Origin: a virus
Reading direction: 5' to 3' (one strand)
IMG/VR virus record: IMGVR_UViG_3300025872_003406
Span: 1-64,000 of that record
DNA: 64,000 bases
The notes beneath the pieces are model-generated. The model ran no database searches. It saw only the letters and a program-made list of their open reading frames with translations, and had not been told where the DNA came from. Shown here one piece after another: positions 29,430 through 38,203 of this stretch (its first letter is position 1; each line of letters begins with the position of its first letter). Both the position numbers and the translations under genes were made by a program.

Positions 29430-30026
29430 TTAGGCTTTCTGATAGATCTTCTTCGATTCGCTCCAGACCTTGGTCTTCTGGGCACCGCGGAAGTGTTCCG
29501 TCGGAAGGAAGATCGCGATCTCCCAGTCGGGAGCCAGGACCTGTGAAGGACGTGTCTTCATCTGGTCAAATAGGTAGTGCTTCAGGCAGGGCTGAAAGTA
29601 GCGGTGTTTTCTGGCACGTGCGAGCGTCTCGTACCTAAGTCTTAGCTTGGATCTCTCTGTCAGATTATCATCAGTGAACGACTGCATTAGGCTGTCCAGG
29701 AAGATCGCCCTGGTGTTTGGATGCAGGTAATGCAGGTTGAGCCCCAGGAAACCACCGGGAGCCGGAGACAACATGATCACCAGCGGAAAACGATCGTAGT
29801 ACGGTAGAGTGTCCTTGTGCAGAGCATCGTACACAAACATGTACATAAATCCCCATCTCGGGATATTCTTCTGCTGAAGAGCTTCATCCTTCAGGAGTTT
29901 ATTGCGATTGATTCTCCCGTTGAGCTCTTTGATCTTCTCTGTAAACCATTCTCTGGCTTCCTTGGACCTGCGCTCAAACCCAGTGCTGGCCAGCTCTGAA
30001 CTTAGCGTTTTGAATAGTGAAGCCAT
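29430..30026 (-). CDS. gp2-like protein, candidate DNA end protector
   Basis: The 198-residue protein contains GFMYMFVYDALHKDTLPYYD, RFPLVIMLSPAPGGFLGLN and LHYLHPNTRAIFLDSLM, a pattern of a T4-like family sometimes annotated as the DNA end protector. In T4, genes 2 and 4 are neighbours, as here, and gp2 protects the DNA ends and acts with gp4 in head completion. The match to gp2 is from memory of the family and order, so a baseplate or tail completion role is also possible. Its own late promoter lies seven bases upstream. Confidence 0.5.
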   Translation of the reverse strand: MASLFKTLSSELASTGFERRSKEAREWFTEKIKELNGRINRNKLLKDEALQQKNIPRWGFMYMFVYDALHKDTLPYYDRFPLVIMLSPAPGGFLGLNLHYLHPNTRAIFLDSLMQSFTDDNLTERSKLRLRYETLARARKHRYFQPCLKHYLFDQMKTRPSQVLAPDWEIAIFLPTEHFRGAQKTKVWSESKKIYQKA

Positions 30027-30033
30027 AGTTCAC

Positions 30034-30041
30034 TATTTATA
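30034..30041 (-). promoter_or_regulatory. Late promoter, minus strand
   Basis: TATAAATA on the minus strand ends seven bases before the ATG at 30026. It probably serves the whole run from the gp2-like gene to the tape measure. Confidence 0.78.
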
Positions 30042-30050
30042 GAGAAATTT

Positions 30051-30491
30051 CTAAAGTATCTTGATGCCCAGTCCACGCAGAGTCTCTTCAGTCCATACCT
30101 CGAACGACCAACCACGATCTGCGGCATATTCCTTGGCCGCTTCCCACTTGCTGATGTTCTTCGCGTAGGTCATGACCTCGGTGATGTACTTACGTGTCTT
30201 CTTGCCAGGATTCTTTGGAGGCTGAGATTCCTTCTTCGGCTTCACCTCGATCAGTATGACCCTGCCATCCGTGAACTCAGCCTTGACATCGACGAAGTAG
30301 CGATGGATCTTGCCATCCGTCTTACACCGGTATGGCACCACAACCTCCTCCGAGGACCATGATTTGATGTGAGATCCCTCGTCTAGCCACCGAAAGAGTT
30401 GACGCTCCCACAGCGACCGATAGACGATGTTTGTGATATCGCCTCGGTACTTCGAAGGGTTCTGTGGAAGGAATTTACCTCGGTAACTCAT
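30051..30491 (-). CDS. 4: Head completion protein gp4
   Basis: From the ATG at 30491 the product has 146 residues and begins MSYRGKFLPQNPSKYRGD, close to the typical start of gp4. A nuclease-like core follows (YRSLWERQLFRWLDE, YFVDVKAEFTDG, ILIEVKPKKE), resembling Vsr/Mrr-type folds. gp4 completes DNA-filled heads before tail joining. A TTG four codons upstream is not needed. It is transcribed away from gp48. Confidence 0.85.
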   Translation of the reverse strand: MSYRGKFLPQNPSKYRGDITNIVYRSLWERQLFRWLDEGSHIKSWSSEEVVVPYRCKTDGKIHRYFVDVKAEFTDGRVILIEVKPKKESQPPKNPGKKTRKYITEVMTYAKNISKWEAAKEYAADRGWSFEVWTEETLRGLGIKIL

Positions 30492-30516
30492 ATAAATATC
30501 CAATCACATATTTATG
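30491..30516. promoter_or_regulatory. Overlapping divergent late promoters between gp4 and gp48
   Basis: TATAAATA at 30491-30498 faces gp48 (ATG 30514) and CATAAATA on the minus strand at 30516-30509 faces gp4 (ATG 30491). Each octamer overlaps the other gene's first codon or leader. Leaders would be about 10 to 12 bases. Confidence 0.75.
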
Positions 30517-31386
30517 TCACTTATCGACACAGCACAAAATATAGCTAGAGTAACGAATTCAGAGACATTGGTGATGCCTCAATTTAGAGTGTTCGGTTCG
30601 CAATCGAATGCTCTGACCTTCCCAGATACTCTTCGGAAGAACCCTCTACCATTTGTTCTTTTTACTGCTCTCGGTAAGTCTCAAAGCCCGGCGATTAGTT
30701 TACCAATACCTCCAGGATTGACGATCGGCGACGGAATGTCGTACTCATCAATGAACCTAGGTATTATTGGCACTATCATGGCTGAAACGATGACTCAGAT
30801 GGGAAAACAAACATCTGTTTCTGGAGTGATTGGAGCCGGAGTGGGAGGGATGGTAGGTTCAGTGATCAATAAAGCGGGTCAGTTGAATGCCGCAGCGGCC
30901 GCATCGATATTGGCCAGAAAATTTGGATTCGAAACCGTTGCCGACACAGTTGACTTCAGTCAACGACAGGTCATCGCTCCAAATACGAATACAACTTTTC
31001 AGAACTCGAATATCCGATCATACTCTTTTACATTTAAACTCGTTTCTCGATCGAAGAAAGAAGCTGAGACGATCAAGAGGATCGTAGACATGTTCAGAGA
31101 ATATATGTACCCAGAGGGTAAAGATGTAGTCCTATCGTATCCTCCGATATGGAACATCTCTTTCTATGATAAAGATGCCGTGGTTAATCCATATCTTCCT
31201 AAGATCTATGATTGCTATCTGACCGGAATGACTGCGACATTCAACGCTTCCACGAATATCTTCCACGAAGATGGAAGCCCGGTCGAGACCGATGTGGCTT
31301 TATCGTTCCAGGAAACTCGTGCCCTGACGAAGAAGGATATTCAAGATTTGGAAAGAGGAGAGACGAGAACAACCGAATCTGTATAA
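30514..31386 (+). CDS. 48: Baseplate tail tube cap gp48
   Basis: The 290-residue protein matches gp48 in its C-terminal half: NTTFQNSNIRSYSFTFKLV, ETIKRIVDMFREYMYPEGKD, LSYPPIWNISFYD and NIFHEDGSPVETDVALSFQE. The N-terminal half is Gly/Ala-rich and more variable. In T4, gp48 sits on top of the hub and, with gp54, starts the tail tube. It is the first gene of the plus-strand baseplate run. Confidence 0.85.
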   Translation: MSLIDTAQNIARVTNSETLVMPQFRVFGSQSNALTFPDTLRKNPLPFVLFTALGKSQSPAISLPIPPGLTIGDGMSYSSMNLGIIGTIMAETMTQMGKQTSVSGVIGAGVGGMVGSVINKAGQLNAAAAASILARKFGFETVADTVDFSQRQVIAPNTNTTFQNSNIRSYSFTFKLVSRSKKEAETIKRIVDMFREYMYPEGKDVVLSYPPIWNISFYDKDAVVNPYLPKIYDCYLTGMTATFNASTNIFHEDGSPVETDVALSFQETRALTKKDIQDLERGETRTTESV

Positions 31387-31389
31387 TCC

Positions 31390-32196
31390 ATGGCATTCTT
31401 TCGACAATTTCCAAAGACCGGGTATGACTTCGAGTCTAACGGTGTCATCACGAAGATCATCGACATCTTTCGTACGGTTAGAGCCGATTCAGTATTCCTG
31501 GATGACATGTCCACGTACCAGTATTTTCAGGTACGAAATGGTGAAAGACCTGATGTCATATCAAACATTCTCTATGGAACTCCAGAATACTACTGGACGT
31601 TTTTCGTTATCAATGAACACCTAAAGACGGGACTCTCTGGATGGCCAATGGGTACGGCGGAGTTTGAGGATTACATCCGTCTAGAGTATTCTGGAACTGT
31701 GATCGACACTGAGCCAGTCGTGGTCAAAACTCCCGATGGAACAGTAGCGAGATATGACAACTCATTGGCTGGAAGATTTACGATCGGAGAGACGATCACT
31801 GGAGCAACATCGCTTGCGACGGGAATATTGAAGGAAAAGAACGTCCCGATGAGTCAGCTGATACTGGGATCAGTATCTGGTAACTTCAGAGAACCAGAAA
31901 GCATCACGGGTGCTACCAGCGGTAGTTCGGTCGTTACGAGTCAGGTATACCTGCATCGCGATGCCCCTCACCACTACGAAGATCCGAATGGGCTGGAAAT
32001 GTACAACTCTCGATTTATCGATGAGGATCTGACCATTGCTGGAGTCCAGCCAAATGCTGCCGACTTTAGTCTCACGCCAGTATCCTATTACGAGTACGAA
32101 CTACAATTGAATGAAGAGCGCGGAAACATCCGAATCGTGAGACCGAATATGATCTACCAGTTCGCTCAGGTGTTCGGAAAACTCATCAATGAGTAG
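31390..32196 (+). CDS. 53: Baseplate wedge protein gp53
   Basis: The 268-residue product has the gp53 signature in its first 110 residues (FFRQFPKTGYDF, YYWTFFVINEHLKTGLSGWP) followed by an inserted beta domain and a conserved end. gp53 joins wedges around the hub in T4. Its last eight bases overlap the gp27 gene. Confidence 0.88.
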   Translation: MAFFRQFPKTGYDFESNGVITKIIDIFRTVRADSVFLDDMSTYQYFQVRNGERPDVISNILYGTPEYYWTFFVINEHLKTGLSGWPMGTAEFEDYIRLEYSGTVIDTEPVVVKTPDGTVARYDNSLAGRFTIGETITGATSLATGILKEKNVPMSQLILGSVSGNFREPESITGATSGSSVVTSQVYLHRDAPHHYEDPNGLEMYNSRFIDEDLTIAGVQPNAADFSLTPVSYYEYELQLNEERGNIRIVRPNMIYQFAQVFGKLINE

Positions 32197-33529
32197 ACAA
32201 AACAACGTTGATCTTAATTCATCTAAGATCTTTGTACCATCGGCGTACAGAGCCTCGGAGATCGTAATCAGAAATCATGCAGGTAAGGAATACGACATCA
32301 AGAGAATTGTAGCCGATTTTACCATCACTGAGAGCATATATCGATCGACTCTCACCCTGAATATCGGAATCCGTGATGATGGAAATTTCATGGAGCAGGC
32401 TGCTCTTACCGGGCACGAATGGATCTATGTTGTACTCGACCGAACTTTACCGAATGGAACATCTCAGAACATCAGTCTATGGTTCCGAGTGACAGAATAT
32501 CCGGTATTTGCCAAATACAATAACAATGTCCAGGTGTATCGCATCGGAGGAATATCCGATCATGCGTTCGTCTCAAAGTTCAAGAAGATCTCCCGGGCAT
32601 TCAACGGTAAAATATCGGATTTTATTCATAACGTTTTCCGTAATGATCTTGGCTACGATAATCTAGAATTCGGATCAGATACCACCGGCACGGCGGCATT
32701 CATTGTTCCGAACATGGAGCCGATCGATGCTATGCATTGGGCACTCCGTAGAGCCTTTACTCAGGAAGGAAGTCCGTTCTATCTTTACCAGACACTCGAT
32801 GGGAAGATACACCTCAAATCTCAGGCGGATATCATCAGACAAGATCCGTACAAAGAATACCGAGACGCAAAGTTTTTTCAATACGATATTAATCGCGACC
32901 CAGAGGAGGCATACGAAGAAAGGGCGCTACGCATTCTGAGCATCAATTCTGATCTTAGTCTCTCGAAGCCGGCTCAGGGAATGAACGGAGCTTTTGCCTC
33001 CCGCAGCGAATACATCGATATTGCCACGAAAACCGCCTCAGCATTCAAATTTGATTACCTCGAAAACGTCTCAAGGTTTCCTACAATAGAGGCATATCCG
33101 TTCGTTGCGCCTAATTTCGAGATCGACAATCAGAAATACATCAATTCCTACGATAGGACCAAGATTAACTACATACCTATCAATTCCGCTGCATTCTCAA
33201 ATGTCGGAAACTATCACGCCCCGACATCCAGAGGCATCATAAACTATGCTCAGTCTCAGCTGGAGACACTAGATACACAGCAGCATACTATCGTTTTGAA
33301 TGGAGATCTAGAGCTTAACTGTGGAAAGGTTGTTTCTTTACGAATCCCTCCGGCAGTAGATCCGAAACCAGCGAAGAAAAATTCACATTCCTCCGATAAC
33401 AATCAGGTTGATGATTATCTTTCCGGAAACTATGTGGCGGCATCGGTCGTCCATAATTTTGCTGAGGAATACTTTATCGACATGAAGGTGAAACGAGATA
33501 CATCACCAGTGACACCATTTGCATCATGA
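32189..33529 (+). CDS. 27: Baseplate central hub protein gp27
   Basis: The 446-residue protein is a gp27-type hub: IKRIVADFTITESIYRSTL, SLWFRVTEYPVF, an AMHWALRRAF region and a C-terminal tube-like domain with YVAASVVHNFAEEYFIDMKV. gp27 forms a trimeric ring that holds gp5 and connects to the tube. It overlaps gp5 by ATGA, as expected for partners made in equal amounts. Confidence 0.85.
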   Translation: MSRQNNVDLNSSKIFVPSAYRASEIVIRNHAGKEYDIKRIVADFTITESIYRSTLTLNIGIRDDGNFMEQAALTGHEWIYVVLDRTLPNGTSQNISLWFRVTEYPVFAKYNNNVQVYRIGGISDHAFVSKFKKISRAFNGKISDFIHNVFRNDLGYDNLEFGSDTTGTAAFIVPNMEPIDAMHWALRRAFTQEGSPFYLYQTLDGKIHLKSQADIIRQDPYKEYRDAKFFQYDINRDPEEAYEERALRILSINSDLSLSKPAQGMNGAFASRSEYIDIATKTASAFKFDYLENVSRFPTIEAYPFVAPNFEIDNQKYINSYDRTKINYIPINSAAFSNVGNYHAPTSRGIINYAQSQLETLDTQQHTIVLNGDLELNCGKVVSLRIPPAVDPKPAKKNSHSSDNNQVDDYLSGNYVAASVVHNFAEEYFIDMKVKRDTSPVTPFAS

Positions 33530-34887
33530 ACGCTACATCACAGGACCAACTACTATCAAAGTCATTTTCTTGGTTTACTGGTGTCGTAGAAGATATCAGC
33601 GATCCCATGCAGATGGGTAGAGTACGTGTACGATGCTTCGGCTATCACACCGAGGATAAAAGTCAGATCGAGACAAAGGACCTACCATGGGCATTTGTAG
33701 TTCAGCCTGTCACTTCTGCGGCGATGGGCGGAATCGGAACATCGCCAACTGGAATACTACCAGGATCCTGGGTTGTTGGTTTCTTCCGTGATGGTCCATC
33801 GGCGCAGGATCCTCTGATCCTCGGCACGATTGCGTCGATGCCGGTTGCTCCTGATACAGCTAGAGGATTTTCCGATCCATCCGGTCAGTATCCTAGATCA
33901 AGTCGACTGGGTAGTGTGGATATTCCGAAACAATCGACAGGAGAATATACTCAAGCACCATCGTATGTTCGTAGGAATGATCTACGTGCTCAAAATATCG
34001 AAACAGCCGTTCCCCCTAAAGTTAGCAGCGTGGCGGTCGATGAACCAGATTCGTACTACACGAGAAGCACCTGGAGCAATCTAGAAATAGACCAGGTGGT
34101 ATCGCCGTCATATCCTAACAATCATGCACGGGAAACGACCTCAGGTCACGTGTTTGAGGTGGATGACACTCCGAATTATGAGCGCATTGCTGAAATGCAC
34201 GCATCAGGCACATACCGTGAGATCGATGCCACCGGTAACATTACCACCACAGTCGTTGGAAATCGATATACGGTGGTCTTTGAGTCGGATAACATCTACA
34301 TCATGGGATCCTGTAACATCACCGTGGATGGAGACCTGAAGCAGCTAGTAAAGGGCAACTATCACCTAGAGGTCGAAGGAAATAAGACTGAGTACATCAA
34401 GGGATCCAGACAGTCAAAGATTGGTCAGTCCGAGCAGACCGAGATCGGGAAAGAATGGGCCACAAACGTCACGAGCAATAAGATCGAACGTGTCGGTGGC
34501 AATACAGTCATCACGATAGACGGTGACAAGGTACAAACGATTGCTGGGAACAGTGACCTGACTGTGGCCGGAAACAACGGGCTCATCGTGGTTGGCAAAC
34601 ATCAAGAATTTTCTGGAGGTCATCACGAGACATCTTCATCCGGGCATCTCTTCCTGACATCCAAGGAAAACATTGAATTTGAGTCCCTGGCAGCGATGAA
34701 GATCACTGTCGACGGTAATCAGGATATCAGCGCAGCTGTCACCAATATCGCCAATAACGTGAACGTCACTGGAACAGTGGATGCAACAGTTGAGGTCGAG
34801 GCTGGATCGAATAACATCAAGCTCACCACGCACCGCCACTCCGGTGTTCAGGCCGGACTCTCGAATACTGCTACGCCAATACCATAA
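33526..34887 (+). CDS. 5: Hub/spike protein gp5 without lysozyme domain
   Basis: The 453-residue protein starts with an OB-fold domain (SWFTGVVEDISDPMQMGRVR, GILPGSWVVGFFRDGPSAQD), then a linker, then a long triple-beta-helix-type region of short repeats (ITVDGDLKQLVKGNYHLEVE, VITIDGDKVQTIAGNSDLTV), ending TTHRHSGVQAG. T4 gp5 has a lysozyme domain between these parts; here no catalytic Glu/Asp/Thr pattern is present, as in cyanophage relatives. The spike must pierce the membrane without its own wall hydrolase. Confidence 0.88.
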   Translation: MNATSQDQLLSKSFSWFTGVVEDISDPMQMGRVRVRCFGYHTEDKSQIETKDLPWAFVVQPVTSAAMGGIGTSPTGILPGSWVVGFFRDGPSAQDPLILGTIASMPVAPDTARGFSDPSGQYPRSSRLGSVDIPKQSTGEYTQAPSYVRRNDLRAQNIETAVPPKVSSVAVDEPDSYYTRSTWSNLEIDQVVSPSYPNNHARETTSGHVFEVDDTPNYERIAEMHASGTYREIDATGNITTTVVGNRYTVVFESDNIYIMGSCNITVDGDLKQLVKGNYHLEVEGNKTEYIKGSRQSKIGQSEQTEIGKEWATNVTSNKIERVGGNTVITIDGDKVQTIAGNSDLTVAGNNGLIVVGKHQEFSGGHHETSSSGHLFLTSKENIEFESLAAMKITVDGNQDISAAVTNIANNVNVTGTVDATVEVEAGSNNIKLTTHRHSGVQAGLSNTATPIP

Positions 34888-34893
34888 TCTGCC

Positions 34894-35844
34894 ATGTCAT
34901 TACTTTGTGGAAAGAATCCGGCACTTGATGCGGTCAATGCGATCCGCGATCAGATCAAAGCCAAGCTTGCTGACAAGAAGAGCGCTCTGGGAGGTCTGGC
35001 TTCTCAGGTATCTGCTATCACATCAAAGATTTCCGAGCTCCAGGCGAAGGTCACGAACCTTGATTCATTCCAGGCAGAACTTGCTGCACTCGTAGGAGCA
35101 GATGCAGCAAAGATCGCTGCCTTTAAGGAGAAGTGGAAAGGTAAGGTGGCAGAACTGGATGCACTCGTGGCAAAAACTACAAGTGGAATCGCCGATGCTC
35201 TGGACTTCTGTAAAGACGTTCCAAATGTCAAGATGAATCCGGCTACCGGCGCAACAGTCCAGGAGGCCAAGGAGTCTCCCACACCAAACACCGCACCGGT
35301 TGAAGTTGAACCAGTCAAGGAAACGGTAGTTGATAATTCTCAGAAAGTATCAACTGGAAACTCCGGTGTTATACTGGCAGAAGCGGAGAGCAAATTCGAT
35401 GAATTCATACGTCAGCCATACCGTCAACAAATAACAATTCCGCTCTCAAAGAAAGTAACCTCCGCGGTCGATGAAGAGGCGGCAATACTCCTGTCTGATG
35501 AATATAAGAAAGCACGATCGTCGATTTCTATTTTTGGAGGAACAGATGATAAGCCTGAGGTGTTTAACACATTGGAGCAGGCAAAGCTTAAGAGAAATGC
35601 TGCGTCTGAATTATCGAGTCAGGTTGACAAGTACTATGAGATCAGGCTACAGGAAGTATCGCAAGATACCGGTGTATTTACCACTATTGACTATTTTTCA
35701 ATTAAAGTAGAAAGCCTGACCGATAGGTCCATCTACCAGTATATGGAAGACATCAAACCTTGGCTAGAAAAGGTGAATAGCATTCTTACTTCCAATTCTG
35801 ATGCGGCGAAGGACTACTACCGGTACAAGAATAATACCTCGTAA
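34894..35844 (+). CDS. Structural protein between gp5 and gp25
   Basis: The 316-residue protein begins with a Cys-containing MSLLCGKNPALDAV and a coiled coil (about residues 20-110), followed by a Pro/Glu-rich linker and a helical C terminus. Marine T4-like phages have an unassigned virion protein at the same place. It may be a baseplate linker. It starts six bases after the gp5 stop. Confidence 0.55.
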   Translation: MSLLCGKNPALDAVNAIRDQIKAKLADKKSALGGLASQVSAITSKISELQAKVTNLDSFQAELAALVGADAAKIAAFKEKWKGKVAELDALVAKTTSGIADALDFCKDVPNVKMNPATGATVQEAKESPTPNTAPVEVEPVKETVVDNSQKVSTGNSGVILAEAESKFDEFIRQPYRQQITIPLSKKVTSAVDEEAAILLSDEYKKARSSISIFGGTDDKPEVFNTLEQAKLKRNAASELSSQVDKYYEIRLQEVSQDTGVFTTIDYFSIKVESLTDRSIYQYMEDIKPWLEKVNSILTSNSDAAKDYYRYKNNTS

Positions 35845-35850
35845 TTTGCC

Positions 35851-35858
35851 TATAAATA
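35851..35858 (+). promoter_or_regulatory. Late promoter before gp25
   Basis: TATAAATA ends seven bases before the gp25 ATG at 35866, so the mRNA has almost no leader. It lies just after the stop of the preceding gene. Confidence 0.8.
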
Positions 35859-35865
35859 ACAAACC

Positions 35866-36309
35866 ATGGCCGGAATCCTTGTAGCAAGCGATAGGAATAT
35901 ACTGGGACGAAAATCAGCAATCGTTTCTCAGCGAAAGCCGTATTCTGACCTGGATGTATCCCTGTCCAGAGATGTGACAAACGATATCGCTCCATTAAAA
36001 GATATTGAAGCAGTAAAAGCTGCGGTCAAAAACTTAGTTCTTACTTCATTCGGAGAAAGACCATTCCAGCCAAACCTTGGATCGGCCATCAAGGGATTAC
36101 TCTTTGAACCTGCGGATCGAATTTCGATAGCAGTACTGAGGAAGTCCATCGTTGATGTTCTCAGGAAAAACGAACCTCGTATCGATTCTATCACCATTGA
36201 GGTCAAGGATGAATCAGAGAACAACCGTTACGTGGTCGACCTAGGATTTAGGGTTATATCTCTGAACCAGGAAGTAGACATTTCATTTTATCTCCAGAGA
36301 GTTCGATAA
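35866..36309 (+). CDS. 25: Baseplate wedge protein gp25
   Basis: The 147-residue protein has the gp25 pattern: VKNLVLTSFGERPFQPNLGS, IKGLLFEPAD and a beta-rich end. gp25 initiates sheath assembly at the wedge and is homologous to TssE of type VI secretion. The order gp25-gp6 is the usual one in contractile systems. Confidence 0.92.
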   Translation: MAGILVASDRNILGRKSAIVSQRKPYSDLDVSLSRDVTNDIAPLKDIEAVKAAVKNLVLTSFGERPFQPNLGSAIKGLLFEPADRISIAVLRKSIVDVLRKNEPRIDSITIEVKDESENNRYVVDLGFRVISLNQEVDISFYLQRVR

Positions 36310-36321
36310 CCTTTTACGACA

Positions 36322-38199
36322 ATGGCTCAATTCGACGTTACAGAACTAGACTTTCAAAACATCAAGGATTCCATCAAGGATCACTTTAAATCACAGTCAA
36401 AATATAATGACTTTGATTTCGATGGATCAAATCTGTCTGTGCTGCTGGATATTCTGGCCTACAACACGCACTACAACGCGATGGTGGCTCATTTTAGCAT
36501 CAATGAGTCGTTTCTCGATTCTGCACAGATTCGTGGTAATGTTGTATCCCATGCCAAGATGCTTGGATATGTACCACGTTCGGTGCAGGCATCCAGCGCA
36601 AAGTTAAACATTACCGTTACCGGAACAAGCGTTTCTCCCGCCACGCTGACAATGGAACGTGGTACTCGTTTTCAGACCGCTTCTCCGATAAGTGGATCTC
36701 CTTATGTGTTCTTAACGCTGGAGTCAGCTACCGCCTCAAAGAATAGTTCGAATAACTATGTCTTTTCTGGAGTGACTGCAAAGCAAGGTGTTCTCAAACG
36801 CATGCTTTATCTGGTAGACAACTCGATCGAGAATCAGAAATTCGTCATACCTGAGGCGAATGTGGATACTTCCACAGTTCGCGTTCGAGTCAAGACGAAT
36901 CAAGATTCCGATGACTACGAGGTATTCACACGATTCACAAGTCTTTCTGGCATCAGTGCTACATCATTGGTGTACTTCATTCAGGAAAATGCCAGTGGTA
37001 AATTTGAAGTTTTCTTCGGCGATGGAATCCTTGGCAAGAAGCCAATCAACAATAACATCGTAGAGGTAGAGTATATCTACACTCAGGGGGCTGAGGCCAA
37101 TAATTGCCGCGGAGCATTTACTGCACTCGATTCGATCGGATCGTTCAGCGGCGGAAGCATTTCAGTCTCTTATTCGAACGGGACCTCTTCGACTTTTGGA
37201 GGAGCTGATCCCGAGACCATCGAGTCAATTCGATACAATGCTCCTTTGACCTATCTTTCACAGAACCGAGCAGTTACAGCAGACGACTATCGCTCACTCA
37301 TCATACGTGAGTTTGGAAACATCGATTCGATCTCAGTTTGGGGTGGCGAAAAGAACACTGAACCTGACTATGGCAAAGTCTATATTGCTATCAAGCCAAC
37401 TGGTGCAGCTGCACTGAATGCAGCTGAGAAGAACAATATCATCACAGCGATCGAGAATAAAAACATTGTTTCGATTACTCCCACGATCGTCGATCCAGAC
37501 TTCACCTACATCAAGCTCGATGTTTTCTTCAAGTATAATCCGAATCTGACAGACAACACAAAGATTGCTCTGGAGGGATTGGTTCGAAACCGTCTACAGA
37601 CATACGCTCAGACATATCTGCAGAGATTCGACGGAGTGTTTCGTTACTCCAAGCTTCTGGCAGAAGTTGATTCTGTCGATAAGGCGATTCTAAACAGCGT
37701 CACGCGTGTTTACATGTTCAAGGACATAACTCCTTCGAACGTGACTGCAAATAGCATCGATATTACATTTGCATCTCCGATCTATGCGACATCTTCAAGC
37801 TCATCTATTCTAAGTTCTTCCGAATTTAAGATTGGTGGCGTGGTACATTACCTGAGAGATGCTCCGATAACCGGTTCTGTCAATCGTAACATCTTTCTTT
37901 GCCGTAGATCCTCAGGGGCTGAAGTGAGAGTTGCAAATCTAGGAATACTATATGCAGCAGCCGGACGTATCGTTATCAATAAACTTCTGCCAGATACGAC
38001 TGATATTATTCGCCTGACGGTTCTTCCAAATTCCTTCGACCTGGCACCAAAGAGAAATCAGCTTCTGGATATCGCGTTGTCCATTCCTTCTGGTCGCGGA
38101 GATCTTGAACCATCGACGGTTACTGGTGAGATCGATACGATTGCGGTGTCTGGATCATCCGGTGCAGTAAACTACACAACTGTTTCACGTCACGAATAA
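36322..38199 (+). CDS. 6: Baseplate wedge protein gp6
   Basis: The 625-residue protein carries the gp6 hallmarks: an N-terminal FDFDGSNLSVLLDILAYNTH and YNAMVAHFSINESFLDSAQI, then AKMLGYVPRS, a GYD-like beta region, and RAVTADDYRSLIIREFGNID in the centre. gp6 forms the iris ring of the baseplate with gp7 and gp53 and is the homologue of TssF. Confidence 0.92.
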   Translation: MAQFDVTELDFQNIKDSIKDHFKSQSKYNDFDFDGSNLSVLLDILAYNTHYNAMVAHFSINESFLDSAQIRGNVVSHAKMLGYVPRSVQASSAKLNITVTGTSVSPATLTMERGTRFQTASPISGSPYVFLTLESATASKNSSNNYVFSGVTAKQGVLKRMLYLVDNSIENQKFVIPEANVDTSTVRVRVKTNQDSDDYEVFTRFTSLSGISATSLVYFIQENASGKFEVFFGDGILGKKPINNNIVEVEYIYTQGAEANNCRGAFTALDSIGSFSGGSISVSYSNGTSSTFGGADPETIESIRYNAPLTYLSQNRAVTADDYRSLIIREFGNIDSISVWGGEKNTEPDYGKVYIAIKPTGAAALNAAEKNNIITAIENKNIVSITPTIVDPDFTYIKLDVFFKYNPNLTDNTKIALEGLVRNRLQTYAQTYLQRFDGVFRYSKLLAEVDSVDKAILNSVTRVYMFKDITPSNVTANSIDITFASPIYATSSSSSILSSSEFKIGGVVHYLRDAPITGSVNRNIFLCRRSSGAEVRVANLGILYAAAGRIVINKLLPDTTDIIRLTVLPNSFDLAPKRNQLLDIALSIPSGRGDLEPSTVTGEIDTIAVSGSSGAVNYTTVSRHE

Positions 38200-38203
38200 G
38201 GCC

